From Biomphalaria glabrata (Eukaryota > Mollusca > Gastropoda > Planorbidae): a stretch of 64,000 nt of DNA. Location: contig NC_074711.1 of the NCBI RefSeq assembly GCF_947242115.1, forward strand, positions 3,926,501-3,990,500, written 5' to 3'. Made by a program: the position numbers and the translations under genes. Shown piece by piece: positions 46,450 through 57,669 of this stretch; the first letter of the stretch is position 1, and each line of letters begins with the position of its first letter. The notes under the pieces were generated by a model that worked only from the letters and a program-made list of their open reading frames with translations, was not told where the DNA came from and made no database searches.

Positions 46450-47265
46450 TATAAGCTTTGTGGTGTTTTTTTTTTTTTATATTTTTATTTATTCTTATCT
46501 TGTTGTTTTCTTACATTCTTAATTTAGATGTGCCTCACTGACCTATATATTTTTTGTATGTTAAACTATTATTACAGCAAACTTTATCTTTATTTTGATG
46601 TTCGGTTTAGTTTTAAAAAAAAAAATACGACCAAAACCAAAATTTTGATATTTTGGAATACACACTTTCTCATGTAGGTTAGGAGAAAAATATCTACGAT
46701 GCCATTCATTCACAAGAGAGTTGGGGGGGGGGGAGGGAATGCATAGAAAGGAAAACAGAACTGTAACTCTAGCTGAAGACATCTGTTGGAAAATTATCTC
46801 CCTTTTCATTTTTTTTTTTATTTTTTTTCAAGAGTGTCCTTGAATGATTAAAAACGAAAATCTTATCTCAATAGTCGCTGCATACAGTTGGGAATAAATG
46901 TATATATATATATATATATATATCATGATACTTGATGGAAATGTAGAATTAATAGTGTAAAAGAATGTCTTGCAGATATATAGCTACTTAGCTACATCAG
47001 GAGTCTGGAGAACATGTGTTTAAATAGTTGACCTAGAGACAGAGAGAGAACAGAATGGATAGTGAGAGTTTTAGAGGAGGAGAGGGGGGGATTCTTGGGA
47101 TGCCGGGAAGGTTGAAGCGTCACGCAATGTATCAACGTAAAACTCCAGTCTAAATAGTTCATGCGGTCAAGATTTACAGCACATCAACATAAAACTCTTG
47201 CAATAAAACTTAAGACAAAGTCAACATACTCATAGAATGAAACATTCGATAGACAATTGATGGAT
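46450..47265. other. Non-coding intron stretch
   Basis: No exon seen; (TA)n at 46904-46922. Confidence 0.55.
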
Positions 47266-47269
47266 AAAT

Positions 47270-48085
47270 ATTTCCTCTCTCACTCTCACACCTTCTTTGC
47301 CCCTCTCCCTTCCCCCTCTCTCTGTGTGTCTCTCTTACTCACTCTCTCACTCTCCTTTCTCTCTCTCTCCCTCTCTCCTCCCTCTCTCCTCTCTCTCTCT
47401 CCTCTCTATATCTTCCACTCTCTTCTCTCTCACTCCTTCTCTACCTCTCTCTCTTCCTCTCTCTATCACTCTCCTCTCTCTCTTCCCCTCAGTCCTCTGT
47501 CTCTCTCTCTTCCTCTCTCTCTCCTCTTTCTCTCTCTTTCCCTCTCCCTCTCTCTTCCTCTCTCTCTCTTCCTCTCTCTCCTCTCTCTCTTCCCCTCTCC
47601 CTCTCTCTTACTCTCTCTCTTCCTCTCTCTCTCTTCCCCTCACTCATCTGTCTCTCTCTCTTCCTCTCTCTCTTCCTCTCTGTCTATCCTTTCTCTCTCT
47701 CCTCTCTCTCTCTACCCCTCTCTCTCCTCTCTCTCTTCCCCCCCCCTCTCTCTTCCCCTCTCTCTCTCTTCCTCTCTCCTCTCTCTCTCTTCCTCTCTCT
47801 CCGCTCTCTCTTTCTTCCTCTCTCTCTCCTCTCTCTCTCTCTCTTCCTCTCTCTCTCCTCTCTCTCTTTCTTCCTCTCTCTCTCCTCTCTCTCTCTTCCT
47901 CTCTCTCTCTCCTCTCTTTCTTTTCCCATCGCTCTCTCCTCTTTCTCTCTTCCTCTCTCCTCTCTCTCTCTCCTCTCTCTCTCTTCCTCTCGCTCTCTCC
48001 TCTCTCTCTCCCTTATCTTTCTCCTCTCATTCTCCTCTCTCCTCTCTCTTCCCCGCTTTTCTCTCTTCCTCTCTCTCTCTCTAAA
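47270..48085 (+). repeat. 0.8-kb CT-rich polypyrimidine block
   Basis: (TC)n with CTCTCTCTTCCTCTCTCTCT and CCTCTCTCTC variants, open in two plus-strand frames through lack of stops. In the last tubulin intron. Confidence 0.95.
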
Positions 48086-48149
48086 ACAGACAATCAACAT
48101 ATCCCTATCCAGCTTTTCTTGCTTGCATCGGGGGGTTCCTGTGTTAAGC

Positions 48150-48545
48150 TGCCCTAGACTTGCTGTTCCTCTCGGTCAGATCTACCTGCAGTAAGAGAGT
48201 TAAGAGATCTCGCCCAGTTCTCACGAGATATCCGAGCCCCTCTGGACGTCTGGTGACTCTTTCTGCGTCATCACTCTCAGGTCCATCCCATTTCTGATGG
48301 TAGTGACCACCTGCAGCACCCCAGTATACTCAGCCTGGTATTGACGTCCCGCCCCTTCACATTATTGAAGAGCTCCTCTTTTTTTTTTTTACCAGTTTAC
48401 TCGTTAAAAAAGGAAGTATACTCCGTCTTTCAAAACTTCAATATAGAATTGCAGTGATAACTAGAACTTTAATGTCAAGAATATGGAATAAGAAATTTGC
48501 ATTTATCTTTGTATCTTTCTGAGTATTTAATTAGGATTTGTTTCA
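48150..48545 (-). other. Possible coding remnant and LINE tail fragment
   Basis: On the minus strand 48240-48345 reads AEYTGVLQVVTTIRNGMDLR, VMTQKESPDVQRG without a stop. It is bounded by an AG and a GTGAGA, like a small exon or an old element piece; not recognised. 48395-48545 resembles the CR1-like LINE interior. Confidence 0.3.
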
Positions 48546-49020
48546 AAGTCTAGATCTATAGGCCTATCATTAGAATATTATAAAGTCTAATAGATTTATG
48601 CATTCACTTAACCAGGATTTTTTTCGCAGGGTGTGGGGAGTTTTGTGGATGGGACAGGGTAATTTAAAAAAAAAAATTAATTAGTTAGTAAGAGAAATAG
48701 TAGCTCTATAAGCTGTTTAGTACTTACAGTGTCTGTTTATTGTATGCAGTGAACGTCAGATTAATGTTTGTGTGTGACCTGGTTTGAATATGTTCACAAC
48801 ATTGATATGGTGTGTGGCTGTTTGAATATATTTTCCATCAATGTGTGGTTCAAGCATTATAAAACCTTTTTACAGATTTCTATGACTGGTTATATATTCG
48901 TAATATATCGAAATTCTTTTGTTTGTTGTAATGCACTAATTGTAAGACAAATTTTCTTATGGATAATAAAGATTATTAATATTATTATTCTTATTACACA
49001 TAGGCTTACATCCATTAAGA

Positions 49021-49633
49021 ATGTGTAAAAAATAAAAGTATGTATGCACTGACCAGTGTACAAAATAAAAGAAGTACGTATGCACTGACCAGTGTAAAAA
49101 ATAAAAGAAATACGCATGCACTGACCAGTGTAAAAAATAAAAGAAGTATGCATGCACTGACCAGTGTAAAAAATACAAGAAGTATGATGCACTGACCAGT
49201 GTAAAAAATAAAAGAAGTACATATGCACTGACCAGTGTAAAAAATAAAAGTACGCATGCACTGGCCAGTGTAAAAAATAAAAGTACGCATGCACTGACCA
49301 GTGTAAGAAATAAAAGAAGTACGCATGCACTGACCAGTGTAAAAAATAAAAGAAGTACGCATGCACTGACCAGTATAAAAATAAAAGAAGTACGCATGCA
49401 CTAACCAGTGTAAAAAATAAAAGAAGTACACATGCACTGACCAGTGTAAAAAATAAAAGAAATACGCATGCACTGACCAGTGTAAAAAATAAAAGAAGTA
49501 CGCATGCACTGACCAGTGTAAAAAATACAAGAAGTATGATGCACTGACCAGTGTAAAAAATAAAAGAAGTACGCATGCACTGGCCAGTGTAAAAAATTAA
49601 AGAAGTACGTATGCACTGACCAGTGTAAAAAAG
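49021..49633 (-). repeat. 36-bp array copying the tubulin exon end and splice donor
   Basis: About 17 units, read on minus as TTTTTTACACTGGTCAGTGC plus ATGCGTACTTCTTTTA. The outermost unit (49615-49633) is the real exon end and donor: TTA CAC TG followed by GTCAGT. Units are mostly 36 bp, so translation through them repeats [13 protein letters not shown] few units of 30 or 35 bp change length. Confidence 0.95.
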
Positions 49634-49838
49634 CTTTTCTATTTAGCAGAACTGAGAACTGGTGCACCAGGCGCCGGAAGATCTCCTGTATGGAAGTGGT
49701 GTTGCCGATGAAAGTGGCGGCCAGTCGCATCCCCCGGGGCGGAATGTCGCACATGATTGTCTTGACGTTGTTGGGCATCCACTCAATGAAGTAAGGGCTA
49801 TTCTTGACCTGAATGTTCAGCATCTGTTCCTCCACTTC
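49621..49838 (-). CDS. Divergent beta-tubulin, exon EVEEQML...KAFLHW
   Basis: A 218-bp exon from acceptor CTAAACAG. It reads [51 protein letters not shown] and ends RKAFLHW with the Trp codon split TG|G. The donor is GTCAGT at 49620-49615. These conserved beta-tubulin blocks fix frame and exon end. The intron starts at once with the 36-bp array, each unit of which copies this exon end and donor, so the donor actually used cannot be settled from sequence alone; protein conservation favours 49621. Confidence 0.92.
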
Positions 49839-50474
49839 CTGTTTAGGCAGACGAGAACAAAACGATTTGAGTACACTTATTGTTGTTCACAATTGAAGAG
49901 CTCTAGCACTAAACGAAACCGCTTTAGGCGTATTATATTTTAAATTGTAAAACTTGAAATGGCTTAAATATTTTCCTTGAGATAAAGACTAAATAGAACT
50001 TTTATATTAAAATATAGACAAAATCAAGTTGTGATGAAATGCAATCAATATAGATCCAGTAGATTTCAGTAGTAATATAAATTGGTATTTTTAAACAAAA
50101 TCTAACTCAATACAAAAACACTTCTTTTCAGTCTGGCGTTCTGGAGTCGTCTCTCCTAACTAAGACCGCTGACGACAACGCCACCTATGTTGCATCATTC
50201 AGAACCAATCGCTTACTTCTTCACAACGTCAACATAGAAACACACAAACACACACACACTCCATAACACTAACGTATTGCATATATTCATTAGAAAAAGA
50301 ATGGAATGTGGAGAGGGAGGGGTCGTTCAACAAGTCAAGTGCATCCACTCCTCTATTAATTGAGATGGTAAGAGTTAACTAGAGGGGATACAACAATATT
50401 TTTTCAACTTTAATGTTTATCGAGCTAAATAACATTATTTTTGATTTGCAAATTTCGTATGCTATTTCAGAAAT

Positions 50475-50752
50475 GGAGGCGCGGTAGCTGAGCATTAAAG
50501 CGCTTGACTTCCGAACCAGGGTCCGGGGTTCGAATCCTGGTGAAGACTGGGATTTTTAATTTCGGGATCTTCGGGCGCCTCTGAGTCCACCCAGCTCTAA
50601 TGGGAACCTGACATTAGTTGTGGAAAAGTAAAGGCGGTTGGTCGTTGTGCTGGCCACATGACACCCTGGTTAACCGTAGGCCACAGAAACAGATGACTTT
50701 TACATCATCTGCCCTATAGACCACAAGGTCTGAAAGGGGGAACTTTACTTTT
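50475..50752 (+). mobile_element. SINE family A copy
   Basis: GGAGGCGCGGTAGCTGAGCA head, GGGGTTCGAATCCTGG B-box, full body and AAGGGGGAACTTTACTTTT tail. In a tubulin intron. Confidence 0.9.
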
Positions 50753-50769
50753 TTCTTAACTTCAGAAAT

Positions 50770-51160
50770 ACTGGATGGCAGAGGATGGAATAGGATGGAA
50801 GAGGATGGTAGAGGATGGTAGAGGATGGAATAGGATGGTAGAGGATGGAAGAGGATGGAAGAGGATGGAAGATGGTAGAGGATGGAAGAGGATGGTAGAG
50901 GATGGAAGAGGTTGGAAGAGGATGGAAGAGGATGGAAGATGGTAGAGGATGGAAGAGGATGGTAGAGGATGGTAGAGGATGGTAGAGGATGGAATAGGAT
51001 GGAAGAGGATGGAAGAGGATGGAAGATGGTAGAGGATGGAAGAGGATGGTAGAGGATGGAAGAGGATGGTAGAGGATGAAAGAGGATGGAAGAGGTTGGA
51101 AGAGGATGGTAGAGGATGGAAGAGGATGGTAGAGGATGGAAGAGGATGGTAGAGGATGGA
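50770..51160. repeat. 10-bp (GAGGATGGAA/TA) array
   Basis: About 38 units of GAGGATGGTA or GAGGATGGAA. Starts right after the SINE A tail. In a tubulin intron. Confidence 0.95.
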
Positions 51161-51163
51161 AGC

Positions 51164-51232
51164 AAGCAGGAGTTGAACTCGAAATCATCGTGTCAACAGG
51201 CTGAAGAGCACATTACACGACCAGGAAGCCAT
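51164..51232 (-). mobile_element. tRNA-like SINE head fragment (family B type)
   Basis: AGGAGTTGAACTCGAAATCA and ACACGACCAGGAAGCCATCC fit an inverted SINE B head without body. Confidence 0.5.
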
Positions 51233-51365
51233 CCTTGAAGTACATAGTTTCTCAAAACTCTGGTTAGGAGATTACAATAAAACCATTAACTTATAAACAG
51301 TTTCCCGTCTCCAAGATGGGGACACATCTGTGTTTCTATCGGTGACAGTCTTCTGTGTTTCTTAT

Positions 51366-51512
51366 AGTTTTAAATGTTTCATATGTTCCTGTAAAAGTGA
51401 AGGTTACTACATCCTAGCCCAAAATTTCCGCAGCGCGGCGGGCAGGGTTTGAACCCGGGACTATCGGTTCGACACCCCAGAGTGGATACAACACGACCAC
51501 ACAGCCATCCGG
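51366..51512 (-). mobile_element. SINE family B copy
   Basis: AATGTTTCATATGTTCCTG tail side, GGGTTTGAACCCGGGACTAT B-box region, ACAGCCATCCGGACGAG head end. Confidence 0.75.
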
Positions 51513-51894
51513 ACGAGAAAGCCATACAGTGGTTTAAAATGGTTAGGCGTGGACCGTGTGGTTAACGTAGCGCTACATGCTGTTCCAATTCTTGTTAAAT
51601 TTCTTTTGAATTTCATTTTTTTTTTTAAAAAGGGAAAGGAAACAACTATAAGAACATTGAGCATTCATATTCATTTTCACCGTTTTTACATTTAAAATTT
51701 CAAGCTCTTTAAATAACTTAGAAATTAATAGAGCAAGTACCCACTACGTAACCCAGAACATGGTTTCTCCCAATATTACACGACACACAAATTAAGCTTT
51801 GTAGTTAAAGGTAAATCTATTTATTAAATCTTTGCCTAGTTTACGAAAAATAAAATGATATCAATCTTTGAAACATGCACAATATTTTAAAAAA

Positions 51895-52172
51895 TGTTTT
51901 CTTAAAAAAAAAAAGCTTATATAAGTGGAAGAACAGCAAAATCACTGCCATTTCTCTCTAAATAGTCAGATTTAACTCCTATATTCTACATAAAATAAAA
52001 ATAATTAATTACCAATAATCGATTAACTAGCAGATTTTTTAAAATTCATGTATTGTCATGGAATATAAATAATTTTGCAAAATATCTACAGTGGGAAGTG
52101 GAAAAATAAATGTGTAAAAAAAAATTTACTAGACAGACAGACGGACAGAATGAGTTAATAGAAGCTTTGTAT
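51895..52172. mobile_element. AT-rich TIR element copy
   Basis: AAGCTTATATAAGTGGAAG at left, interior TTAATTACCAATAATCGATT, right end ACAGAATGAGTTAATAGAAG then CTTTGTA. Confidence 0.6.
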
Positions 52173-52272
52173 CTAGAGTGTTTATTCTATTCAGGAATCC
52201 GACTTCCGGTCATGTATTAGTTGATTCTTGAATACGGAAGTACTTTAAAGGTGGGGCTCCCACGATAAGGCG

Positions 52273-52515
52273 ATGTGTGAAGAGATGTGTGAAGAGATGT
52301 GTGTGAAGAGATGTGTGGAGATATGTGTGGAGAGATTTGTGGAGAGATGTGTGGAGAGATGTGTGGAGAGATGTGTGGAGAGATGTGTGGAAAGATGTGT
52401 GGAGAGATGTGTGGAGAGATGTGTAGAGATGTGTGGAAAGATGTGTGAAGAGATGTGTGGAAAGATGTGTGGAAAGATGTGTGGAGAAATTGTTGAGAGA
52501 TGTGTGGAGATGTGT
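52273..52515. repeat. 12-15-bp (GAGATGTGTGGA) array
   Basis: About 18 units of GTGTGGAGAGAT with AAGAGAT variants. The Cys/Glu-rich 90-codon frame is a by-product. In a tubulin intron. Confidence 0.93.
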
Positions 52516-53077
52516 TTCTTACATTGTATTTTACTGTCAGTTTAGTTTCTACAAATAATTTCTTTCCTTCAATGTCTGTGTCCTTGACATTGATCTTAGC
52601 AGTCTCGTGTCAGATATAAACGTCGAGAAAACAAAAAGTCGGATAGTCAGCCCACAAGTTGCCCCCCTCCCCCCTCTCTGACTTATGGGATAGGTAAAGA
52701 ATTTTGTTGACTTAAGCTACCGCACCGTCCCACCCCAACAGAAAAAAAAATATATTATCGCTTAGCAACCATTAATAAAGTGTTCTTTTTACAAGAGAGA
52801 GAGAGGGAGAGACGGAGAGGAAGAGAGGTTGGGAGGGAGAGAGAGAAAAATGAGAGAGGAAGAAAGGGCGGGAGTTTTAAGAAGCTGGACTTAACGAGGT
52901 TGCGAGATTAGCAGCTAATTTATATTCACGAGATTTCGTCTCCTGCTTTGTGTATCGTAGCTTCATCAATAGAGGAAACTATTTAAGTATCGATTCCTTA
53001 CAAAAGTAATCGTAATCATGACTAAGAGAATGAACTAATCACAATATCGATATCTTAGTATCGAACGTATCGAATAC

Positions 53078-53327
53078 CTTTGTGGACACTCGGCCCCTAA
53101 AAATGGCTGCAGCTGTCAGGTAGCGCCCGTTGCGTGGGTCGATGGCGCACATCATATTCTTAGCGTCCCACATCTGGGCGGTCAGCTCCGGCACGCTGAT
53201 GGTCTTGTAAGGCTGGGTACCCCTGGAGGTCAGAGGTGCGTACCCCGGGGTAAAGAAGTGAAGCTTGGGGAAGGGCACCATGTTAACTGCAAGTTTACGG
53301 AGGTCTCCGTTCAGCTGGCCAGGGAAT
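53078..53327 (-). CDS. Divergent beta-tubulin, exon FPGQLN...FRGRVSTK
   Basis: A 250-bp exon. After acceptor TTCTCTAACAG it completes the Arg codon and continues [20 protein letters not shown]. This is the T7 loop and following helix that contact the neighbouring subunit's nucleotide. It then reads [26 protein letters not shown] and [11 protein letters not shown], and ends in phase 0 before donor GTATTC. No coding break is seen. Confidence 0.94.
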
Positions 53328-53844
53328 CTGTTAGAGAAGCGCATAGAAGAGCCAAAATCCAACATAGCACAATTCATAAAAGTACTCAATCAAAAACAAA
53401 TATAATAAGTGTAAACAAAATATTTTTTTAACAGCTTAGCTTATATTGAGTGAAATTGCATTTTTTTTAAAAATCCTTTGAGTAATTAATTCCCAATGGC
53501 TATAATATAACTATAAAAAGCGATATAAAAAGCAACTATTAGAAATACTTCTCGTAACCTCGTAACATGATAAGCCTTTTTTTTTTTTTTTTGGCGCAAC
53601 CGTTTTTGCGTGATCGTCGTTTTGCCGCAGCTGCTTTAGCGCGAGATGTTCTGATAATAATTTATAAAACACAAATCCTTTTATAATAAACATATTTATA
53701 TTTGTTCACTATACTCTAGTGTATATTGTATAATTCTTCCCCTCCTACCCCCTCCCCAACAAAAAAATGTTTTAGTAATTTTGACTATTACATGAAAGAA
53801 AATAGCGATTTATAGATAACTGTTTAATCGACTTATAATAATAA

Positions 53845-54032
53845 TACAAACGCTCCTTCTTCCCTAGTGCTATTAGAGCATGGAATGGGTTGCCTGAGCT
53901 AGCCAGGAAAACCAGTGACTTGACAGAATTTAGGTCATTGGTTAATAATATGCATGACTAGATCCATGACGTGTAGGACGTAATCACCTTTTCTTTTTTG
54001 AATTAACGTCTGTATCATATAAGATAAGATAT
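53845..54032 (+). mobile_element. CR1-like LINE 3' tail
   Basis: CTTCTTCCCTAGTGCTATTA, GGAATGGGTTGCCTGAGCTA and TCATATAAGATAAGATA. In a tubulin intron. Confidence 0.84.
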
Positions 54033-54429
54033 GTGATCGGACTGCCCCAGACTTGCTGATCTTCGTCTCGACAGGTCTGGGAAACCCAAAATTCTCGACC
54101 TGTATGGCGACATGTATGCACTACGCCAGACAGCAGGGTTTCTGTCCAGGGCTTTTGCAAGAGAGGATTTGAGCCTCTCAAGCCCTCACTCTAATGGAGT
54201 TTGATGATGATGATGATGTGACCGGAATATGTCGTCTCTATGGTCCGGGGTTTGAACCCTGCTTGCCCCACCAAACACACACTATAGTGTCACTGATATA
54301 AGACAAATTACAGGACAAACCTACATCTCAAATCTAATGGACGAAAATAGCTGTTTGCTCTTTACATAAAGACACACGTTTGAACACAAACACACGAACA
54401 AAACAGAGATGTGTAACATTGTGACTAAA

Positions 54430-54865
54430 ACATTCGAGCCAAAACATTCGAGCCAAAACTTCCCCGCACCAAAAAATTCGAGCCAAAACGTCCCCGCGCC
54501 AAAACATTCGAGCCTAAACGTCCCGCGCAAAAAAAAAAACAAAAAAAAAAAAAAAAACAACATTAGAGCCAAAACGTCCCGCGCCAAAACATTCGAGCCA
54601 AAACATTCGAGCCAAAACATTCGAGCCAAAACATTCGAGCCAAAACATTCGAGCCAAAACATTCGCGCCAAAACATTCGAGCCAAAACATTCGAGCCAAA
54701 ACATTCGCGCCAAAACATTCGAGCCAAAACATTCGAGCCAAAACATTCGCGCCAAAACATTCGAGCCAAAACATTCGAGCCAAAACATTTGCGCCAAAAC
54801 ATTCGAGCCAAAACATTCGAGCCAAAACATTCGAGCATCGATCCAAAACATTCAAGGCAAAACGT
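54430..54865. repeat. 14-bp (ATTCGAGCCAAAAC) array
   Basis: About 27 units of ATTCGAGCCAAAAC, ATTCGCGCCAAAAC and GTCCCGCGCCAAAAC types, split by an A-rich run at 54529-54557. CpG-rich against an AT-rich background. The GCGCCAAAA units resemble E2F sites. In a tubulin intron. Confidence 0.94.
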
Positions 54866-55059
54866 CCCGCGCCAAAACAGTTGCGTTTAAAAGTCCTGCT
54901 TCGTCTTTCATGGCTAATGATAAAACTGTAGTTCGAGAACAGAATGAGTTACACAGCTCCACAGGAACTGGAGTGTTTTGTTGTGGCGACGATCATAGCG
55001 GCTAGGCCTTGTTTTGTATTATCCATGTCTAAACATTTTACTTTGACTTCTCTTTGTCT

Positions 55060-55122
55060 ACGTTAAATCTCTCTCTCTCTGTCTCTTTCTGTCTCTCTCT
55101 CTCTGTCTCTCTCTCTCTCTTT
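55060..55122. repeat. CT/GT-rich microsatellite
   Basis: CTCTCTCTCTCTGTCTCT repeats; no gene around. Confidence 0.85.
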
Positions 55123-55888
55123 CAATTGAAATTCCTCTGCCAGCTCAGACACACACAACAGATTATAGAATCATCTGGCCAAAAAGGAAGACAACGACTG
55201 CTCAGCTACAATACACATTTTTTTTCTTTTTCACACAGAAAAGCCAAACTGGCAACATCTCAATTACACAGGTGACGTCATACTTATGTAATTTTTTTAC
55301 TCTTTTTTTTTCAAAGAGTTCTTCTCTCCTCTGTCGTGTAACCGTTAATTCTTTTCTGAATGTTGGTTTTTTTTTTACTTTACCAAACTTAACCTTTTTT
55401 ATTTATTTTTTTTTGTAAATGTATTTCTCTTTATTAAGGTACATGTCTACCATACAATTAGGAAAAAATGACAAAAAAATGATTTTTTTTTAAATTGCAT
55501 TATTTAATTCTATAAACATTTATCTATTAAATAAACCTTATTTTATGTGAATAAACCATCTAGAAGTATTTTAATTTTTTTTTTAAAGTTAGTGGGGTGT
55601 GTGTTGTTTACCTTAGCAACCTGCTGGGTGACCACCTGAAATGTGTAGTTCTTTATTATTTAATTACATTTTAATTAAAAAGTTCAGTCTAAAATTGCGA
55701 TACTATTGTATAATTAAAACAAACACAAAGGGATGTTACTCTTAAAAATATTCTTATCCATGCTTTTAGTCTGTTTACATGACTGTGATCAGAAGCGATC
55801 TTTGAATTTTTTTCAACTATTTTCTAGAAAAACTGTGTTTGTGTGTAATATATATACTATATTTTTGTGTGTATTCTATTAATTTCAA

Positions 55889-56083
55889 ATGGGTAATAAG
55901 AAGATTTCAAGCAGACCTAAAAAAAGACGGTTTCATGGCAATAAATTTACTCTGAGAGGTAAAACAGAATCTACTTCTCATGAAATACCTGAGCGTCCTG
56001 AGGTATCACCTAATGCCGATAATATAAACAAAGTTCAGTGTGATAGTGTTTCTTCAGACAGACAGACAGACGTAGTGAGTTGA
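55889..56083 (+). pseudogene. Possible N-terminal fragment of a DNA-transposon protein
   Basis: 64 codons starting MGNKKISSRPKKRRFHGNKF. The basic KKRRFHGN(K/R/Q)FT opening recalls, from memory, the N-termini of MULE/Kolobok-like transposon proteins in invertebrates. It runs into the end of a TIR element (GACAGACAGACGTAGTGAGT, then TTTAAGCTTTGT) at 56050-56092, and no transposase core is present. Lies in a tubulin intron on the opposite strand. Confidence 0.3.
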
Positions 56084-56149
56084 TTTAAGCTTTGTTCAAT
56101 ATTAAATATATTGCATACGTGAATCAAAAAAAAAAATAATAATAATAAC

Positions 56150-56285
56150 CTAACCGTGCATGTTTTTCTAACTGATTCAGGCAACCCGCTCCATGCTCCA
56201 AAAAGGTCTAAAGGCATTGTTTAAGAAGGAGCACTTGGACGACTTTGTCTTAGCATAGAGAATCAGAAATGTGTTCTAGATCTAT
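56150..56285 (-). mobile_element. CR1-like LINE 3' tail fragment
   Basis: ACTGATTCAGGCAACCCGCT and CCATGCTCC in minus orientation; diverged. Ends about 30 bp from a tubulin exon. Confidence 0.55.
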
Positions 56286-56316
56286 ATGTATGTATGGCGA
56301 GTTACTTCTCGTGTAC

Positions 56317-56516
56317 CTGAAGCTGGTGGTCACTCCGGACATGACGCACGAGATGAGGTGGTTGAGGTCGCCATAGGTCGGTGAGGCTAGCTTGAGCGTG
56401 CGGATACAGATATCGTGGAGTGCGTCGTTGTCGAGGATGTAGGTGTGGTGGGTGTTGACCACAAGGAGGCTTAGGCTCAGAACGGCGTTGTAAGGCTCCA
56501 CAACTATGTCAGAGAC
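56317..56516 (-). CDS. Divergent beta-tubulin, exon [10 protein letters not shown]...GVTTSF
   Basis: A 200-bp exon starting [14 protein letters not shown] after acceptor TTCTCTCCAG and ending GVTTSF plus two bases of an Arg codon before donor GTACAC (phase 2). It includes [10 protein letters not shown] and [12 protein letters not shown], diagnostic of beta-tubulin. Replacements at usually invariant places ([11 protein letters not shown] for the usual LVENTDETYCI) show this is not a housekeeping copy. Confidence 0.93.
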
Positions 56517-56744
56517 CTGGAGAGAATCAAGGGGGGGGGGGTTGTGCTTAATAATAATAAGCTGGGAGAGGGGGTGCTCTCCGTGGAACATACAGCGAAG
56601 AAGGCTGAGAAGTTTTTCCAGTAATAATAAGAAGAATAATAATAGGAAGAAGAAGAAGAAGAAAAACTGAAATGGAAAAACAACGAAAATATGGGAACCT
56701 TGGCTTGGAGATCAAGCATTTCTGGAAGTTATGCAAAATAACAA

Positions 56745-57175
56745 TATACCCCCATTGTTATATCAACCGTGGGAATAATAACAACTGACCCCACAGATAC
56801 CTCAACATTCCTAGGAACATTCTCGTTGCCTGTCAGAGGGCGGTACTGCTGCAGACCTGCCACATAACCAGAAAATTTCTGGAAACTGATAAAGGGAGAC
56901 CACAATAAATTTTGTTTTTGTTTAACGGAACTTCGACCCTGGCAGCACCAGAGAATGAATACACCCTTTGGTAACATCAATGGAGGGGATAATGACTTCG
57001 CAAAAACTTTCGAAGCTCTAAGAATTCCTCTGAGAATCCTCACTAACTGTCAAAGAGCAGTACTGGCTGCAGACCTGCCACATCATCAAAATTTCGCAGT
57101 GGCACTGTTAAGGGAGACTACAATGAATTTTGTTTCCTTTTAACGAAGCTAGACCCTGGCAGCGCCAGAGAATGA
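56745..57175 (-). mobile_element. Dispersed repeat D, two tandem copies, minus
   Basis: 56749-56955 and 56960-57172 each carry GCTGCAGACCTGCCACAT and CCCTGGCAGC(A/G)CCAGAGAAT. Paired as at 3578-4035. Confidence 0.75.
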
Positions 57176-57669
57176 AAACTAATTCATTTTAAATACTAAT
57201 AAAAATAATATTTAATTTAATTGATAAAAAGATGTTAACAAACATAAAGTAGGCTAAATGCAAAATGACAAACTTCTAAAAAAAAATAATTTTGAACAGA
57301 TAGACATTACTGTTTTTCTTGACTTGAAGTTATTTGTCTGAGATTAATTGGGAGAGAGGTCATAACCTTTGGTCCATGAACTGAAAAAGCCCGCAAACCG
57401 CAACTTTTAATTGGAAGAGTTCAGTCCATGGAGCTCTGGGGGGGGGGCGTGGTCACTAGATTCCTTTTGTGGAAATTAGAACAGGTCACTTTGTCCAGCG
57501 ACTTGGTATTTTGACTTGGGTATTTTGTGATCAGCAGAGCTCTAGCTCTGTCTGTCACTCTCTATTTCTCCTATCGTCTCTATCTCTCTCTCTCACACAG
57601 TTTCACACACAAACACACGAATTGTTTAATCTCTAAGAATAGTTTTTACACATAAAGTATAAGGACTTC

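Noticed and set aside
48890-49835. 228-codon and 144-codon minus-strand frames at the 36-bp array
   Set aside because: They are read-through of the array and, at the right end, of the true tubulin exon. Only 49621-49838 is called coding.
54321-55005. Frames with repeated ECFGSNVLARMFW or SSQNIRAKTFEPKH
   Set aside because: Products of the 14-bp array in several frames on both strands.
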